Shown piece after piece: positions 23,389-23,604 of a stretch of 23,604 nt of DNA. A program made the position numbers and the translations under genes. The first letter of the stretch is position 1. Each line of letters opens with the position of its first letter. Source of the stretch: Verrucomicrobiota bacterium (GTDB lineage: Bacteria > Verrucomicrobiota > Verrucomicrobiia > Verrucomicrobiales > Akkermansiaceae); contig JAPLUJ010000510.1 of assembly GCA_026397695.1 (NCBI GenBank), positions 5,044-28,647 on the forward strand, given 5' to 3'. Under the pieces are notes generated by a model. That model searched no databases and had not been told where the DNA came from. It worked only from the letters and a program-made list of their open reading frames with translations.

Positions 23389-23586
23389 TTACGAGATCCG
23401 CGGGCAGAAGGAGGACCACGCGAAGCTAGTGAAAGCCTTCATGACATCCGCCTTGCTGAAGCGGATCACCTTGCCCTGCCTGATGGCCTCCGGGATAATA
23501 CCGGCCTTCGCCCAGTTGAACACCGTCTTCGGATCGACCTTGAGCAACGCTGCGATTTCATCGGCGGTATGCAAATCTTGAGGCAC
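23389..23586 (-). CDS. Small excisionase-like helix-turn-helix DNA-binding protein
   Basis: This is a 65-aa protein with a GTG start at 23586. It reads HTADEIAALLKVDPKTVFNW followed by AKAGIIPEAIRQGKVIRFSK and ADVMKAF. This is the winged HTH_17/MerR-like fold of excisionase-family proteins: a helix ending in a turn (DPKTVFNWAKAG), a wing (GKVIRFSK) and a final helix. Such proteins act as Xis or as small regulators in integrative elements. Its stop codon is two bases from the point where the rhamnosidase homology ends, so it marks the edge of another segment. The tail (TSFAWSSFCPRIS) looks atypical and may itself be junction sequence. No integrase is in the window. Confidence 0.72.
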   Translation of the reverse strand: MPQDLHTADEIAALLKVDPKTVFNWAKAGIIPEAIRQGKVIRFSKADVMKAFTSFAWSSFCPRIS

Positions 23587-23604
23587 ATCGCTGCCGGTGA
23601 CGGT

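Overview
The window most likely comes from a member of the Verrucomicrobiota (PVC superphylum). The evidence is a cdsA-dxr pair with a PVC-type CdsA signature, a short topoisomerase IV A protein, secreted EF-hand, PQQ-propeller and Tat-exported sugar-isomerase-like proteins, a diheme protein with a hydrazine-synthase-alpha-like middle region, and several glycoside hydrolases. The taxonomic call is an inference from protein families. No rRNA or tRNA gene was seen.

Left part (1-11,047) looks like ordinary chromosome. It holds dxr and cdsA (minus, 4-base ATGA overlap), an EF-hand protein with a terminator, a small inverted-repeat (MITE-like) element, parC, a Tat-exported TIM-barrel protein, a PQQ-type propeller, a vapBC toxin-antitoxin pair, an unrecognised secreted protein, a YdjM-type membrane protein and rsfS. 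Three genes expected to be essential (dxr, cdsA, parC) are each disrupted: dxr and cdsA by an apparent internal deletion with frameshift, parC by a perfect 35-bp tandem duplication. That clustering makes assembly error or a degenerate copy as likely as real decay.

Right part (about 11,070-23,604) is a mosaic of accessory, mostly secreted carbohydrate-related genes. Five same-orientation copies of an 80-100-bp dispersed repeat divide it (11275, 13332, 14630, 17319, 19833). The ends of the repeat are conserved and the middle varies. Modules between copies are: GH99-like protein plus a 63-aa membrane peptide; nucleoside hydrolase; diheme HZS-alpha-like protein plus a truncated secreted protein; GH32-like protein plus a truncated LTD/LamG protein; URO-D family protein plus GH78 rhamnosidase. 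Two genes are cut exactly at the left edge of a repeat, and an hsdM-like fragment abuts the first copy. The GH32 and GH78 genes also carry internal deletions, and the GH78 gene ends abruptly against a small excisionase-like HTH gene.

Functionally, the right part would serve uptake-side degradation of plant or algal polysaccharide (rhamnosides, fructans, mannose-type glycans) and nucleosides. Several enzymes are broken as sequenced. The best candidate for something undescribed is the repeat-bounded modular array: it resembles a cassette array, but the repeat lacks integron attC core sites.
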